A DNA stretch of 21,051 bases from a bacterium (GCA_041648665.1 JBAZOP010000051.1:1-21051), one strand, 5' to 3'. Shown: positions 8,503 to 15,978, counted from the first letter of the stretch. Numbers and translations: made by a program. The notes: generated by a model from the sequence alone, not told the origin.

Positions 8503-9402
8503 TCAGAAAGTGTAAACGAACAGCCCGCTGATCAGCTTGGGCGCAAACCACGTGGACTTGGGCGGCATGATCCCGCCCTGATCCGAGAGATTCATGACGT
8601 CCGCCATGGTGACGTCGGCCAGCGGCCTTTCGTCGGCCGGGCCGTTCCAGTCGTATTTGAAGATCCTGACCTCGTCGTCCGGGAAGACCGCTGCAGGGAA
8701 GAAATTGTAGGCCTCGGTTCCCTTGTGATTCGGGTTGTCGCGCCGCATCCACTGCATGGTGCGACAGCCGGTCTCGGAGCGATGATGGCCGTCGGCGATG
8801 TAGAGCGCAGGAAGCGAAGCGAATGCCGCAGCTATCGCGCCCGGGGCGGCGGCCCTCCAGAACGTGTGGCGGACTCCGTCGTAATCGAGGTCGTAGAGCG
8901 GATCGGCCTTCGCCTCCTTCTCGAGCAACGCCTTTATGCCCGCATCGGACCTGTGGACGAGTATCACCGGCTCCGCGTGCGCATGCATGGCGCAGGCGAG
9001 CCTGGTGCGGTCGACAACCTTGGGCTCACGCGTCTTCTCGTGCTTCTTTATGAGCCCGCGCTCGTACTCCTCCGCTGAGACGCCGCAGACCACCCCGGTC
9101 TGAACGATGTCGCGCATGGCGAGGCGATAGACGTACAGCGAAGCTCCGTCCCTGACGAGGGTCCCCTTCTCCACGAAGAGCCTCAGGTTCTCGATGCCCT
9201 TTGAGTATATGCGATCGTCGTCGTCGAGCGTCTCGGCCGGGAGGTCTATCTCGGGTTTGGTGACATGCAGCAGGGAATAAGGGTTCCCTTTTGCAAGCCT
9301 GCGCGCCGCATCGCTGTCTATGACGTCGTACGGCGGGCAAATGACCTTGTCCGCGATATCCTTGCGGGGGATGAGGGCCTCGAAGGGAATAATTTTTGAC
9401 AT
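8503..9402 (-). CDS. DUF1015-family protein, internally shortened
   Basis: A 299-residue cytoplasmic protein of unknown function. The N-terminal part is typical of DUF1015: MSKIIPFEALIPRKD, then CPPYDV at 22-27, NPYSLLHV at 40-47, KKHEKTREPK, and IADGHHRSE at 202-210. The C-terminus has the family signature IMPPKSTWFAPKLISGLFV at 278-296. Family members as I remember them are about 400-420 residues, with a domain of roughly 110 residues between PDDEVRIFKYD (about 241) and the C-terminal signature. Here only about 25 residues (WNGPADERPLADVTMADVMNLSDQGG) join them, in frame, so an internal deletion is likely. The start has a strong AGAGGAGG site. It is first in a unit with the TMEM175-type gene and divergent from serC, a neighbour often involved in amino-acid metabolism contexts. 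Confidence 0.85.
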   Translation of the reverse strand: MSKIIPFEALIPRKDIADKVICPPYDVIDSDAARRLAKGNPYSLLHVTKPEIDLPAETLDDDDRIYSKGIENLRLFVEKGTLVRDGASLYVYRLAMRDIVQTGVVCGVSAEEYERGLIKKHEKTREPKVVDRTRLACAMHAHAEPVILVHRSDAGIKALLEKEAKADPLYDLDYDGVRHTFWRAAAPGAIAAAFASLPALYIADGHHRSETGCRTMQWMRRDNPNHKGTEAYNFFPAAVFPDDEVRIFKYDWNGPADERPLADVTMADVMNLSDQGGIMPPKSTWFAPKLISGLFVYTF

Positions 9403-9459
9403 ATAGCCTCCTCTAAATTAGTTTGCCCTGCCAGTCGGACTAACAGGATAGGGAGGCAT

Positions 9460-10533
9460 ATGTCAACGAAACGGGTCTACAATTTCAACGCCGGGCCGGC
9501 GGCCATGCCGCTGGAAGTGCTGAAGAGGATGAAGGACGGGTTCATGGAGTTCGGCGGCATGTCGATCCTGGAGATCAGCCACCGCTCCAAGGAGTTCCAG
9601 GCCGTGATCGACGAGGCCAGGGGATTATTGAAAGAGCTCATGGGGGTGCCCGATACCCACGACATCCTCCTCTTGCAGGGCGGCGCTGCGCAGCAGTTCG
9701 CCATGGTTCCGATGAACCTGATGGAGGGCTCCGCGGACTACGTGATCACGGGCCACTGGTCCAAACAGGCGCTCAAGGAGGCCCAGATCGTCGGCGAGCC
9801 GAAGGTGATCTTCACGACCGAGGAGGCAAAATTCTCGAGGGTGCCGAAGGCCTCGGAGATCAAGCCGAACCCAGGGACCAGCTACGTCCACATAACCACC
9901 AACAACACGATCTACGGCACCGAATATTACGAATTCCCGGACACGGGCAACGTGCCGCTGGTCGCGGACATGTCCTCGGACATTCTCTCGCGCAAGATCG
10001 ACGTCTCCAAATTCGGGCTGATATACGCGGGCGCACAGAAGAACCTGGGGCCGGCGGGGGTGACGGTGGTGGTGATAAAGAAGGACTTGATCGAACGCAA
10101 CCCTCGGAAGATCCCGGTGATATTCCGCTACAAGACGCATTCCGAGAAAGGCTCTCTATATAACACGCCGCCGGTGATCTCCATCTACGTGATGATGCTC
10201 TATCTGCGCTGGATCAAGGAGCAAGGAGGGGTGGCGGAGATAGAGCGCCGCAACGTCCGCAAAGCGGAGTTGCTCTACGACGCAATCGACCGCTCCGACC
10301 TCTTCAAGGGCACGACGGAGAAAGCATCCCGCTCGCGCATGAACATCGATTTCGTGCTTCCGACGCAGGAGCAGACGGACAAGTTCGTGGCAGGCGCCAA
10401 GGAGAAGGGCATCGTGGGAATAAAGGGCCATCGAAACGTCGGCGGCATGCGCGCCTCCCTCTACAACGCGGTCACGGAAGAGGCGGTCCTGGCGCTCACC
10501 GGATACATGGACGAATTCAGGAGGAAATCATGA
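9460..10533 (+). CDS. serC: Phosphoserine aminotransferase
   Basis: A PLP-dependent enzyme that converts 3-phosphohydroxypyruvate and glutamate to phosphoserine and 2-oxoglutarate, the second step of serine synthesis. The 357-residue length is normal. NFNAGPAAMP opens the protein, as in SerC. ISHRSKEF, the LLLQGGAAQQFAMVP loop that binds the PLP phosphate, and IYAGAQKNLGPAG with the PLP lysine at 194 are all present. C-terminal GHRNVGGMRASLYNA is the usual end motif. GGGAGG stands six bases before the ATG. The stop overlaps the serA start (ATGA), so the two steps are coupled. The 57-bp divergent gap to the DUF1015 gene must hold both promoters; I see no strong match to consensus there. Confidence 0.97.
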   Translation: MSTKRVYNFNAGPAAMPLEVLKRMKDGFMEFGGMSILEISHRSKEFQAVIDEARGLLKELMGVPDTHDILLLQGGAAQQFAMVPMNLMEGSADYVITGHWSKQALKEAQIVGEPKVIFTTEEAKFSRVPKASEIKPNPGTSYVHITTNNTIYGTEYYEFPDTGNVPLVADMSSDILSRKIDVSKFGLIYAGAQKNLGPAGVTVVVIKKDLIERNPRKIPVIFRYKTHSEKGSLYNTPPVISIYVMMLYLRWIKEQGGVAEIERRNVRKAELLYDAIDRSDLFKGTTEKASRSRMNIDFVLPTQEQTDKFVAGAKEKGIVGIKGHRNVGGMRASLYNAVTEEAVLALTGYMDEFRRKS

Positions 10534-11498
10534 CATATAAAGTGCTCTGCACAGATGGCCTTTCGAAGCTCGGCGTGGAGGAGCTCAAGAAATTCTCCGG
10601 CGTCGAAGCCGACTTCAGACCCAAGCTCACCCACGAGGAGCTGCTCGACGCGATACCCGCGTTCGACGCGCTGATCGTGCGCAGCGCTTCCAAGGTCGGC
10701 GGCGACGTGATCGAGCGCGCTGGCAAGCTCAAGATCATCGCGCGGGCCGGAGTGGGCGTGGACAACATCGACGTCAAGGCAGCGACCGAGCGAGGCATCC
10801 TCGTGGTCAACACGCCGGCGGGCAACACGACCGCGACCTGCGAGTTGACCTTCACGATGATGCTCTCCCTCGCCAGGCACGTGCCGCAGGCGGCCAAGCT
10901 CATGACCGAAGGGGTGTGGGAGAAGAAGAAGTTCATGGGGACCCAGCTCTCGCAGAAGACCCTGGGCATCGTCGGCATGGGCCGCATAGGCAAGGAGGTC
11001 GCGCGCCGCGCCAAGGCCTTCGACATGAAGGTCCTTGCGATGGACCCCTTTCTCGACGACGCAGCGTTCAAGTCTCTCGGAGTGGAGAAGGCGAACTTGG
11101 AGAGGATACTCAAGGAATCGGATTACATCACGGTCCACTCCCCGCTCACAGCCGAGACCAGGGACATGATCAGCGCAAAACAGATCGCCATGATGAAGCC
11201 TACCGCTTATCTCGTGAACTGCGCGCGCGGCGGCATCATCAACGAGCGCGACCTTGCCGCCGCCCTGAAGGAGAATAAGATCGCAGGGGCGGCCATCGAC
11301 GTCTACACCAAGGAGCCTTTCGAGGACCCGATGTTCCGGGGCCTGGACAACATCATACTCACCCCCCACCTGGGCGCCTCGACCCGCGAGGCGCAGGACG
11401 CGGTGGCGGTCGAGGCTGCTCAGGCGGTGGCTCAGTACCTGACAAAGGGCACGCGGATGAACGCGGTGAACCCTAAGGTCCCGGAACGCAAGCTCTGA
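10530..11498 (+). CDS. serA: D-3-phosphoglycerate dehydrogenase, short form without ACT domain
   Basis: It oxidises 3-phosphoglycerate with NAD+ in the first step of serine synthesis. Visible are the substrate-side motif RSASKVGGDVI, the NAD-binding loop GIVGMGRIGKEVARR (about 146-160) with Asp172 after the second strand (VLAMDPF) favouring NAD+, and the catalytic set Arg233 (NCARGGIINERDL), Glu262 (KEPF) and His280 (TPHLGAST). It ends at residue 322, right after the dehydrogenase fold (NAVNPKVPE). The regulatory ASB/ACT domains of longer SerA forms are absent, so feedback inhibition by serine through an ACT domain is not expected. It overlaps serC by four bases and is followed by a strong terminator. 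The serC linkage makes the assignment firm over other 2-hydroxyacid dehydrogenases. Confidence 0.95.
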   Translation: MTYKVLCTDGLSKLGVEELKKFSGVEADFRPKLTHEELLDAIPAFDALIVRSASKVGGDVIERAGKLKIIARAGVGVDNIDVKAATERGILVVNTPAGNTTATCELTFTMMLSLARHVPQAAKLMTEGVWEKKKFMGTQLSQKTLGIVGMGRIGKEVARRAKAFDMKVLAMDPFLDDAAFKSLGVEKANLERILKESDYITVHSPLTAETRDMISAKQIAMMKPTAYLVNCARGGIINERDLAAALKENKIAGAAIDVYTKEPFEDPMFRGLDNIILTPHLGASTREAQDAVAVEAAQAVAQYLTKGTRMNAVNPKVPERKL

Positions 11499-11517
11499 CC
11501 TATGGGCGGAACAACGC

Positions 11518-11545
11518 ATAAGGCCTCGATTTTGAGGCCTTTTTT
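11518..11545 (+). terminator. Rho-independent terminator after serCA
   Basis: AAGGCCTC (11520-11527) pairs perfectly with GAGGCCTT (11534-11541) around the loop GATTTT, and a run of six T follows. It starts about 20 bases after the serA stop codon. Confidence 0.92.
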
Positions 11546-11622
11546 GCGCCCAAAATAGGCCTTGCCAGACAGGGGTCGTATGGACTATCAACCCGCCCCC
11601 TGTACAGGGAAGGGAGCATAAG

Positions 11623-12681
11623 ATGAAGAATAACAAGGGAAACGTGATGAACAAGCGAAGCATGCTGATAACGATCGCCTGCACGATCGTCCTGGCCATC
11701 GTGGTCACCAAGACCGGGCCCGCGCACGGCAAGAAGGGCGACGGCGACGCAGGCCTCAAGAAGGTGATAGCGATCGGCAACGTGGACATGGGCAACATGG
11801 GATTCGCATCCATGGGCCCGGGCGGCGTGGGCGACATGTTCCGCCAGAGGGCCAAGGCCGAGATCGAGAAGACCGGACGCTACGTGGTGGTGCTGCCAAA
11901 GTATGAAAAGGGCTCAAAGGGCAATGACCAGGGCGAGGCCGCGATGGAAGACATCTCGGCGCCCAAGAACGCAGCCGAGGCGCAGCGCTACATGGATAAG
12001 ATGATGGCGATGCAGCGCAAGTTCCAGAAGGATGCCGCGCGCAGCCAGGGCAAATACGCGCACGATCCGGTGGCGGCCCAGGCGCTTGTGATCTTCACGG
12101 CAACCAAGGGCTCCGGCGGCTTCAACACGGGCGGGGTATTCAGCACGGCTGAGAGCTTCGGCGCTCCGTCGGGCATCGGCAACGCCGACTTCTCGACCGA
12201 GTCCGTGCGGGTAGAACTCGCCTGCACCATGCTCGATCCGGAGAGCGGCGAGGTCATCGACCGGCACATCGCCAAGGCATCGAGCGCCAAGCTAGCCAGG
12301 GTCAGCGGCGTCAGCTACTATACGATGGAGGACACCTCCAACCCGGACAGGGCGTTCGACAGGATGTTCAACAGGGCGCTCAAGAGCTGCACGGCCTGGA
12401 TCGACAAGAAGATGAGCGGACAGCCCTGGGAAGCGCAGATCTTCAAGGCAAAGGGCAAGGAGCTCTACGTCAACGCGGGGACCAGCGCCGGCATCTCCGA
12501 AGGCATGAGCTTTGACGCATACGCGCGGGAAGAGGTCTCGGGCGGCGGCATCAGCGTCGGCGAGCAGGACGCGAAGACCGGCACCGTGCAGATATCCAAG
12601 ACCTTTGACTCATACTCCATAGCCATGCCGGTCTCAGGGAGCGCGAAGAACGGATCGGTGCTGAAACAGGCCGGCAAATAA
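11623..12681 (+). CDS. Exported CsgG-like protein of unknown function
   Basis: A 352-residue protein with an N-terminal signal peptide: basic MNKRS, a hydrophobic stretch (MLITIACTIVLAIVV) and a likely cleavage after PAHG. There is no lipobox cysteine. After it, VIAIGNVDMGNMG, a RAKAEIEKTGRYVVVLP segment and a VELACTMLDPESGEVIDRHIAKA strand pair resemble the CsgG fold, which is a short beta-strand opening, a helix for duplicate-component matching and a 'variant over D..TGEV' strand. The C-terminal part (GKELYVNAGTSAGISEGMSFDAYA to GTVQISKTFDSYSIAMP) resembles the FlgT-type C-terminal domain. Function is not known; family members act in outer-membrane assembly or secretion. The gene has its own terminators on both sides, and a second in-frame ATG at residue 9 is an alternative start. 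A short inverted repeat, ACAGGGG/CCCCTGT at 11569-11603, sits upstream. Confidence 0.7.
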   Translation: MKNNKGNVMNKRSMLITIACTIVLAIVVTKTGPAHGKKGDGDAGLKKVIAIGNVDMGNMGFASMGPGGVGDMFRQRAKAEIEKTGRYVVVLPKYEKGSKGNDQGEAAMEDISAPKNAAEAQRYMDKMMAMQRKFQKDAARSQGKYAHDPVAAQALVIFTATKGSGGFNTGGVFSTAESFGAPSGIGNADFSTESVRVELACTMLDPESGEVIDRHIAKASSAKLARVSGVSYYTMEDTSNPDRAFDRMFNRALKSCTAWIDKKMSGQPWEAQIFKAKGKELYVNAGTSAGISEGMSFDAYAREEVSGGGISVGEQDAKTGTVQISKTFDSYSIAMPVSGSAKNGSVLKQAGK

Positions 12682-12718
12682 CCACGGTCTAGTCTTTTCA
12701 ATCCAATCGAGCTATAAA

Positions 12719-12752
12719 GATGGCGGGCTGACAGAGCCCGCCGTCTTTTTTT
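12719..12752 (+). terminator. Rho-independent terminator after the CsgG-like gene
   Basis: GGCGGGCT (12722-12729) pairs with AGCCCGCC (12735-12742) around GACAG; flanking GAT/GTC extend the stem, and a run of seven T follows. The next gene starts only about 16 bases later, so this hairpin also lies in the leader of the kinase gene. Confidence 0.92.
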
Positions 12753-12767
12753 GGGGATGACCTTCCT

Positions 12768-14645
12768 ATGAACAACGAATCAAAACCATCCGGAGCGATA
12801 GGCGCGTTCACCGACAACCTCTCGGTGCGCAGCTTCCTGGGGCAGGGAGGGGTAGGCCGCGTCTTTGTGGGTTTCGAGCGCAACCTAGAGAGACAGGTCG
12901 CCATCAAGGAAATCATCCCCGAAAAACTCCTCCAGAACCGCGAGAAGAAGATCGCGCGCTTCGTGCGCGAGGCCAAGCTCGCCGGCCAGCTGCAGCACCC
13001 CGGGGTGATCCCGATCTACTCGCTCGCGAAGAGAGACGACGGCACGTATTACTACGTGATGAAGTACGTGCAGGGCAGGACGCTCGCCGACGCGATCAAG
13101 GACAGCGTCGGCATGAACGACGAGGACTCTTTCCGCAAGCGCATCTCCCTGCTCGACAACGTCATAGCGGTCTGCGACGCCATGGGATACGCGCACTCCA
13201 TGGGCGTGGTCCACAGGGATCTGAAGCCGAGCAACGTGATCCTCGGCGAATTCGGCGAGACGGTCATTCTGGACTGGGGCCTGGCAAAGCGCCTGGACGA
13301 CAGCGAGGGCGATGAACCCGGCCAGCTCTCCGGCGACGCGGAGATCGATGCGGACGCAAAGCTGACGAGGGACGGCGCGATACTCGGCACCCCCGCGTAC
13401 CTGGCGCCGGAGCAGGTGCTGGCCGAAGCCGGCCCCGTGGACCAGAGGACCGACGTCTACACGCTGGGCGTGATCCTGTTCATGCTCCTGGCCGGCCGCA
13501 GGCCCTATCTCGGCGACACCAGGCAAGTGCTCCAGCTGATCGCCTCTCCGGACCCATCCCCTTCGCCCGCGGAGCATTGCGGATGTCTTCCGCCCGAGCT
13601 CGTCGCGGTATGCGAAAAAGCGATGTCAAAGGACAGGGAGAAGAGGTTCAAAGACGCGTCGGAGTTCGCGGCCGAGCTGCGCGCATTTCGCGACGGCAGA
13701 CTGGTCAGCGTCTACGCGTACTCGAGGAGCGAGCTGTTCAAAAGATTCGTGGCGCGCAACAAGGCAGGCATCATCGCCGCGGCGGCCGTCGTCGTCTCCA
13801 TCATCGCCGGCGCAGGCTTCTCGTTCAACTTCGCAATCGACGCGCACAGGGCGAGGCAAAAAGCCGTCGGCGCCCTGGTCGAGGTGACAAAGCTCTCCGA
13901 GGCGTCGATAACCCTGGCCAGGCAGGAGTCCGATCTCCTCTACCAATATTTCACGCAGCTCGAAAAAGAGATGTCGGACGCAGCCGCAAAACTCGCCTCG
14001 CTGGGCCAGGACAACCACGCGGCAATAGGTTCGACGCTCAAGGAGATATCCGGCCTCCACCCCGAGATACTATCCTTCTATTTCATCTCCCCGCGCGGGA
14101 TCACCATCGACGCCCATCCGGGCGCAGTCGCGCTGCCGAAGGCGGCGGCCGACACGGAAATCGAATATCTGGAGAGGATAGTCAAATCACAAAATCCAGA
14201 TGAAGAGTACGAGACCAAGCTCTACGACCTCGCGAACGGCAAAAAGGGGTTCTCCGCAAGCGTGCCCGTGCTCAGGGGGCGCACGCTCGCCGGCGGACTC
14301 GTCGCCCTGTTCGTCTGCGAGACCGCGATCCCCATAATGATGCGGTTCGACCCGATAAAGAGCAACTACCAGGTCTGGCTCATGCGCAATGACGGGCTGT
14401 TGGTGTACGACGAGGACGTGAGGCAGATCGGTCTCTACCTCTTCACGGACGAGATGTTCCGCGATTTTCCCGAGCTCCTCGAATTCGGCGACAAGATCAG
14501 GAAAGATCCGTGGGGCATAGGCCACTACTCTTTCCACGACAAGGACAGCTCGACGATCGTCTACAAGGTGGCGGCGTGGGACACATTGAGATCCAACGGC
14601 GCACACTGGAAGCTCGTGATCACCAAACCCTACATCTCCAGGTGA
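12768..14645 (+). CDS. Transmembrane Ser/Thr protein kinase with extracytoplasmic Cache-like sensor
   Basis: A 625-residue protein with three parts. Residues about 20-310 are a Hanks-type kinase with all key residues: glycine loop GQGGVGRV (25-32), ATP lysine Lys47 (VAIKE), catalytic HRDLKPSN (149-156), metal-binding DWG (169-171, in place of DFG), GTPAYLAPEQ (208-217) and DVYTLGVILFMLLAGRRPY. A single transmembrane helix follows at about 333-356. The remaining 270 residues should face the periplasm: an initial helical stretch, then FYFISPRGITIDAHP, GGLVALFVCETAIPIMM, VWLMRNDGLLVYDEDVRQIG and HWKLVITKP. This layout resembles double-Cache sensors of chemoreceptors and histidine kinases. The ligand is unknown. 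The ATG has only a weak upstream GGGGA. It lies just downstream of the CsgG-like gene and is convergent with the Fic gene. Confidence 0.88.
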   Translation: MNNESKPSGAIGAFTDNLSVRSFLGQGGVGRVFVGFERNLERQVAIKEIIPEKLLQNREKKIARFVREAKLAGQLQHPGVIPIYSLAKRDDGTYYYVMKYVQGRTLADAIKDSVGMNDEDSFRKRISLLDNVIAVCDAMGYAHSMGVVHRDLKPSNVILGEFGETVILDWGLAKRLDDSEGDEPGQLSGDAEIDADAKLTRDGAILGTPAYLAPEQVLAEAGPVDQRTDVYTLGVILFMLLAGRRPYLGDTRQVLQLIASPDPSPSPAEHCGCLPPELVAVCEKAMSKDREKRFKDASEFAAELRAFRDGRLVSVYAYSRSELFKRFVARNKAGIIAAAAVVVSIIAGAGFSFNFAIDAHRARQKAVGALVEVTKLSEASITLARQESDLLYQYFTQLEKEMSDAAAKLASLGQDNHAAIGSTLKEISGLHPEILSFYFISPRGITIDAHPGAVALPKAAADTEIEYLERIVKSQNPDEEYETKLYDLANGKKGFSASVPVLRGRTLAGGLVALFVCETAIPIMMRFDPIKSNYQVWLMRNDGLLVYDEDVRQIGLYLFTDEMFRDFPELLEFGDKIRKDPWGIGHYSFHDKDSSTIVYKVAAWDTLRSNGAHWKLVITKPYISR

Positions 14646-14697
14646 GTCTCACAGCATACGGCGCAATCCGCTGAGAAACCTTTGAAGAGATCTCCGA

Positions 14698-15699
14698 TCA
14701 ACCCAGCACATATCGGCCGGATTTCTTCGTTCCGATGCGGCGCACCAGCCCAGCCTCCATCAACGGGTTGATAAGATCCATCGCGCCCTGCCTCGAGACG
14801 CCGATCCCTTCCCATATCTCTCGCGGGGTGAGCCCCTTGCTGTCCCTCAGCATCTGCAGCAACTGTTCCTGCTTCGGCCTCAGGACGATCTTCTTGGCCC
14901 CGGCCGACGCGGCAAACCGGTCGATCCGTTCCCAGACCCTCTCCAGCGTCAGGTGGACGACCTCGGCCGAATACTCGAGCCATCCGGTCAGATCGCCCCG
15001 TCTCTGCACGGCATCGAGCGCCTCGTAATACCTGGGGCGATTCTCCCAGTAGACCTCGTCTATGGAAAAGATGTGCTGGGTGTCGAAACCCCTGCGATAC
15101 AACTCCCACAGCGCGAGCGCGCGGCCGGCGCGGCCGTTCCCGTCGGCGAACGGATGGATCTCCTCGAAGCGGTGATGGATGACGGCCTGCGAGATCACCG
15201 GCGACCAGTTGCCCGACTCGCCGTTCCACCACCCCAAGAGCCCATCCATTAGCTCCGGCACATCCTGGGGCGGGGGCGGGACGTGCCGTCCGACCCTCAC
15301 CGCAATCTCTCGGTATCGTCCCGCCCTCCCCTGGTCCATCACGTCCTGGGATATGATCGAATGGAGTTTCAGGACGCGCGCCTTCGTGATCCTCTTGTCC
15401 GCTGCGTGCCTTTCTATGAACTTCAGCCCGGCAAAGTAGTTCGTCACCTCGCGCTGCGAGCGGGGAGTCGCCGCGGCGACAGGGCGACCCTCGTCGAGCG
15501 CCCGGACCTGCTCCAGCGTAAGCGGGTTTCCCTCGATGGCGGTGGAGCCGTGCGTATTGCGGGCCCTGGCGTCCTTTTGCAATGCGGGGATCCAGGGCAC
15601 CTGGATCGTGGCCGCCGCTATCCTCTCGCGAAGGGCAGAGATTTCTTCAATTATTTTAAGGAGATGCGCCGTGACCTCGATCTTCGGATCCCATGCCAT
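14698..15699 (-). CDS. Fic-family AMP transferase with N-terminal inhibitory helix and C-terminal winged helix
   Basis: A 333-residue Fic protein. The active-site motif HPFADGNGRAGR is at 182-193 with catalytic His182, preceded by the usual HHRFEEI helix. Fic proteins transfer AMP from ATP to a hydroxyl of a target protein. An N-terminal Fic_N-like segment contains STAIEGN at 52-58, the [S/T]xxxE[G/N] inhibitory motif, so Glu56 should block the ATP site (class II autoinhibition). The C-terminal 60 residues (EQLLQMLRDSKGLTPREIWEGIGVSRQGAMDLINPLMEAGLV) look like a winged helix, suggesting DNA binding or autoregulation. The target is unknown. No Shine-Dalgarno precedes the ATG and the promoter lies very close, so the mRNA may be leaderless. 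No partner antitoxin gene is adjacent, which agrees with internal inhibition. Confidence 0.93.
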   Translation of the reverse strand: MAWDPKIEVTAHLLKIIEEISALRERIAAATIQVPWIPALQKDARARNTHGSTAIEGNPLTLEQVRALDEGRPVAAATPRSQREVTNYFAGLKFIERHAADKRITKARVLKLHSIISQDVMDQGRAGRYREIAVRVGRHVPPPPQDVPELMDGLLGWWNGESGNWSPVISQAVIHHRFEEIHPFADGNGRAGRALALWELYRRGFDTQHIFSIDEVYWENRPRYYEALDAVQRRGDLTGWLEYSAEVVHLTLERVWERIDRFAASAGAKKIVLRPKQEQLLQMLRDSKGLTPREIWEGIGVSRQGAMDLINPLMEAGLVRRIGTKKSGRYVLG

Positions 15700-15706
15700 A
15701 AATCTT

Positions 15707-15735
15707 ATGATAAAGATTAGTCAAGTATAAGTCAA
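15707..15735 (-). promoter_or_regulatory. Promoter of the fic gene, probably leaderless
   Basis: On the minus strand TTGACT (15735-15730) is followed after exactly 17 bases by TATCAT (15712-15707); each box matches the consensus at five of six bases. Only seven bases separate the -10 box from the fic ATG at 15699, so transcription should begin at or next to the start codon. The missing Shine-Dalgarno fits with this. Confidence 0.6.
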
Positions 15736-15749
15736 GTTATCAGTCAAGT
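15719..15749. repeat. Three direct repeats of AGTCAAGT in the fic promoter
   Basis: AGTCAAGT occurs at 15719-15726, 15730-15737 and 15742-15749, with starts 11 and 12 bases apart, about one helical turn. On the fic strand each contains a TTGACT. The middle copy is the -35 box, one lies in the spacer and one upstream. They could be alternative -35 boxes or binding sites for a regulator, possibly the winged helix of Fic itself. Confidence 0.55.
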
Positions 15750-15867
15750 GGTCCTCCACACCGAATTGCTTCAACAGACGGATCGCTTCGGGCAAAAGAT
15801 TGTCCTTACGAGCGAAGCGCGGCAATTTCTTGAACTCAGCAGACGGGAAGACCGCCGGGCTCAGGCG
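15721..15867 (-). pseudogene. Possible tail of a broken gene upstream of fic
   Basis: The minus strand is open for 48 codons between TAG at 15870-15868 and TGA at 15723-15721. It encodes a peptide from RLSPAVFPSAEFKKLPRF to LLKQFGVEDHLTDNLTYT. Codon choice (CTG, AAG, GAG, GCG) resembles host genes and the peptide looks like an ordinary protein C-terminus, but there is no good start codon and I do not recognise the family. It may be the end of a gene removed when the restriction cassette arrived, with the fic promoter lying in its last codons. The rest of the 15700-15978 gap is AT-rich and holds the promoter of the methyltransferase. Confidence 0.3.
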
Positions 15868-15911
15868 CTAAAATCATTTCAGAATCGGAGAGTAAGCCGC
15901 TGAGACATTGC

Positions 15912-15929
15912 TTGACATGTGAACTGTCA
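15912..15929 (+). promoter_or_regulatory. Candidate promoter/operator element for the restriction-modification cassette
   Basis: A perfect TTGACA at 15912-15917 lies in the AT-rich DNA 60 bases before the methyltransferase gene. TGACA (15913-15917) and TGTCA (15925-15929) form an inverted repeat around it. A -10 box at the standard distance is poor (TCATAT at 17 bases; TATAAC at 20 bases). I treat it as a possible -35 with an overlapping operator. No controller (C) protein gene is present nearby. Confidence 0.3.
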
Positions 15930-15978
15930 TTAAATCATATAACAACGTATTATTCATTAATATGCTTACCATTGTTTG

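Noticed and set aside
8495..8752. N-terminal extension of the TMEM175-type gene to 8752
   Set aside because: The extra 86 residues overlap the DUF1015 gene and look non-coding, while the ATG at 8494 has a good ribosome site and starts right at the family's first conserved block.
10461..11855. 464-codon open frame on the minus strand across serA
   Set aside because: It is antisense to the clear serA gene in GC-rich DNA, its product is His/Arg/Leu-rich without family motifs, and serA has full catalytic residues. It is a shadow frame.
15719..15749. Three spaced AGTCAAGT repeats as the start of a CRISPR array or a replication origin
   Set aside because: Eight-base units with 3-4 base gaps are far too short for CRISPR, and there is no rep gene or DnaA-type box beside them. 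The promoter reading is simpler.
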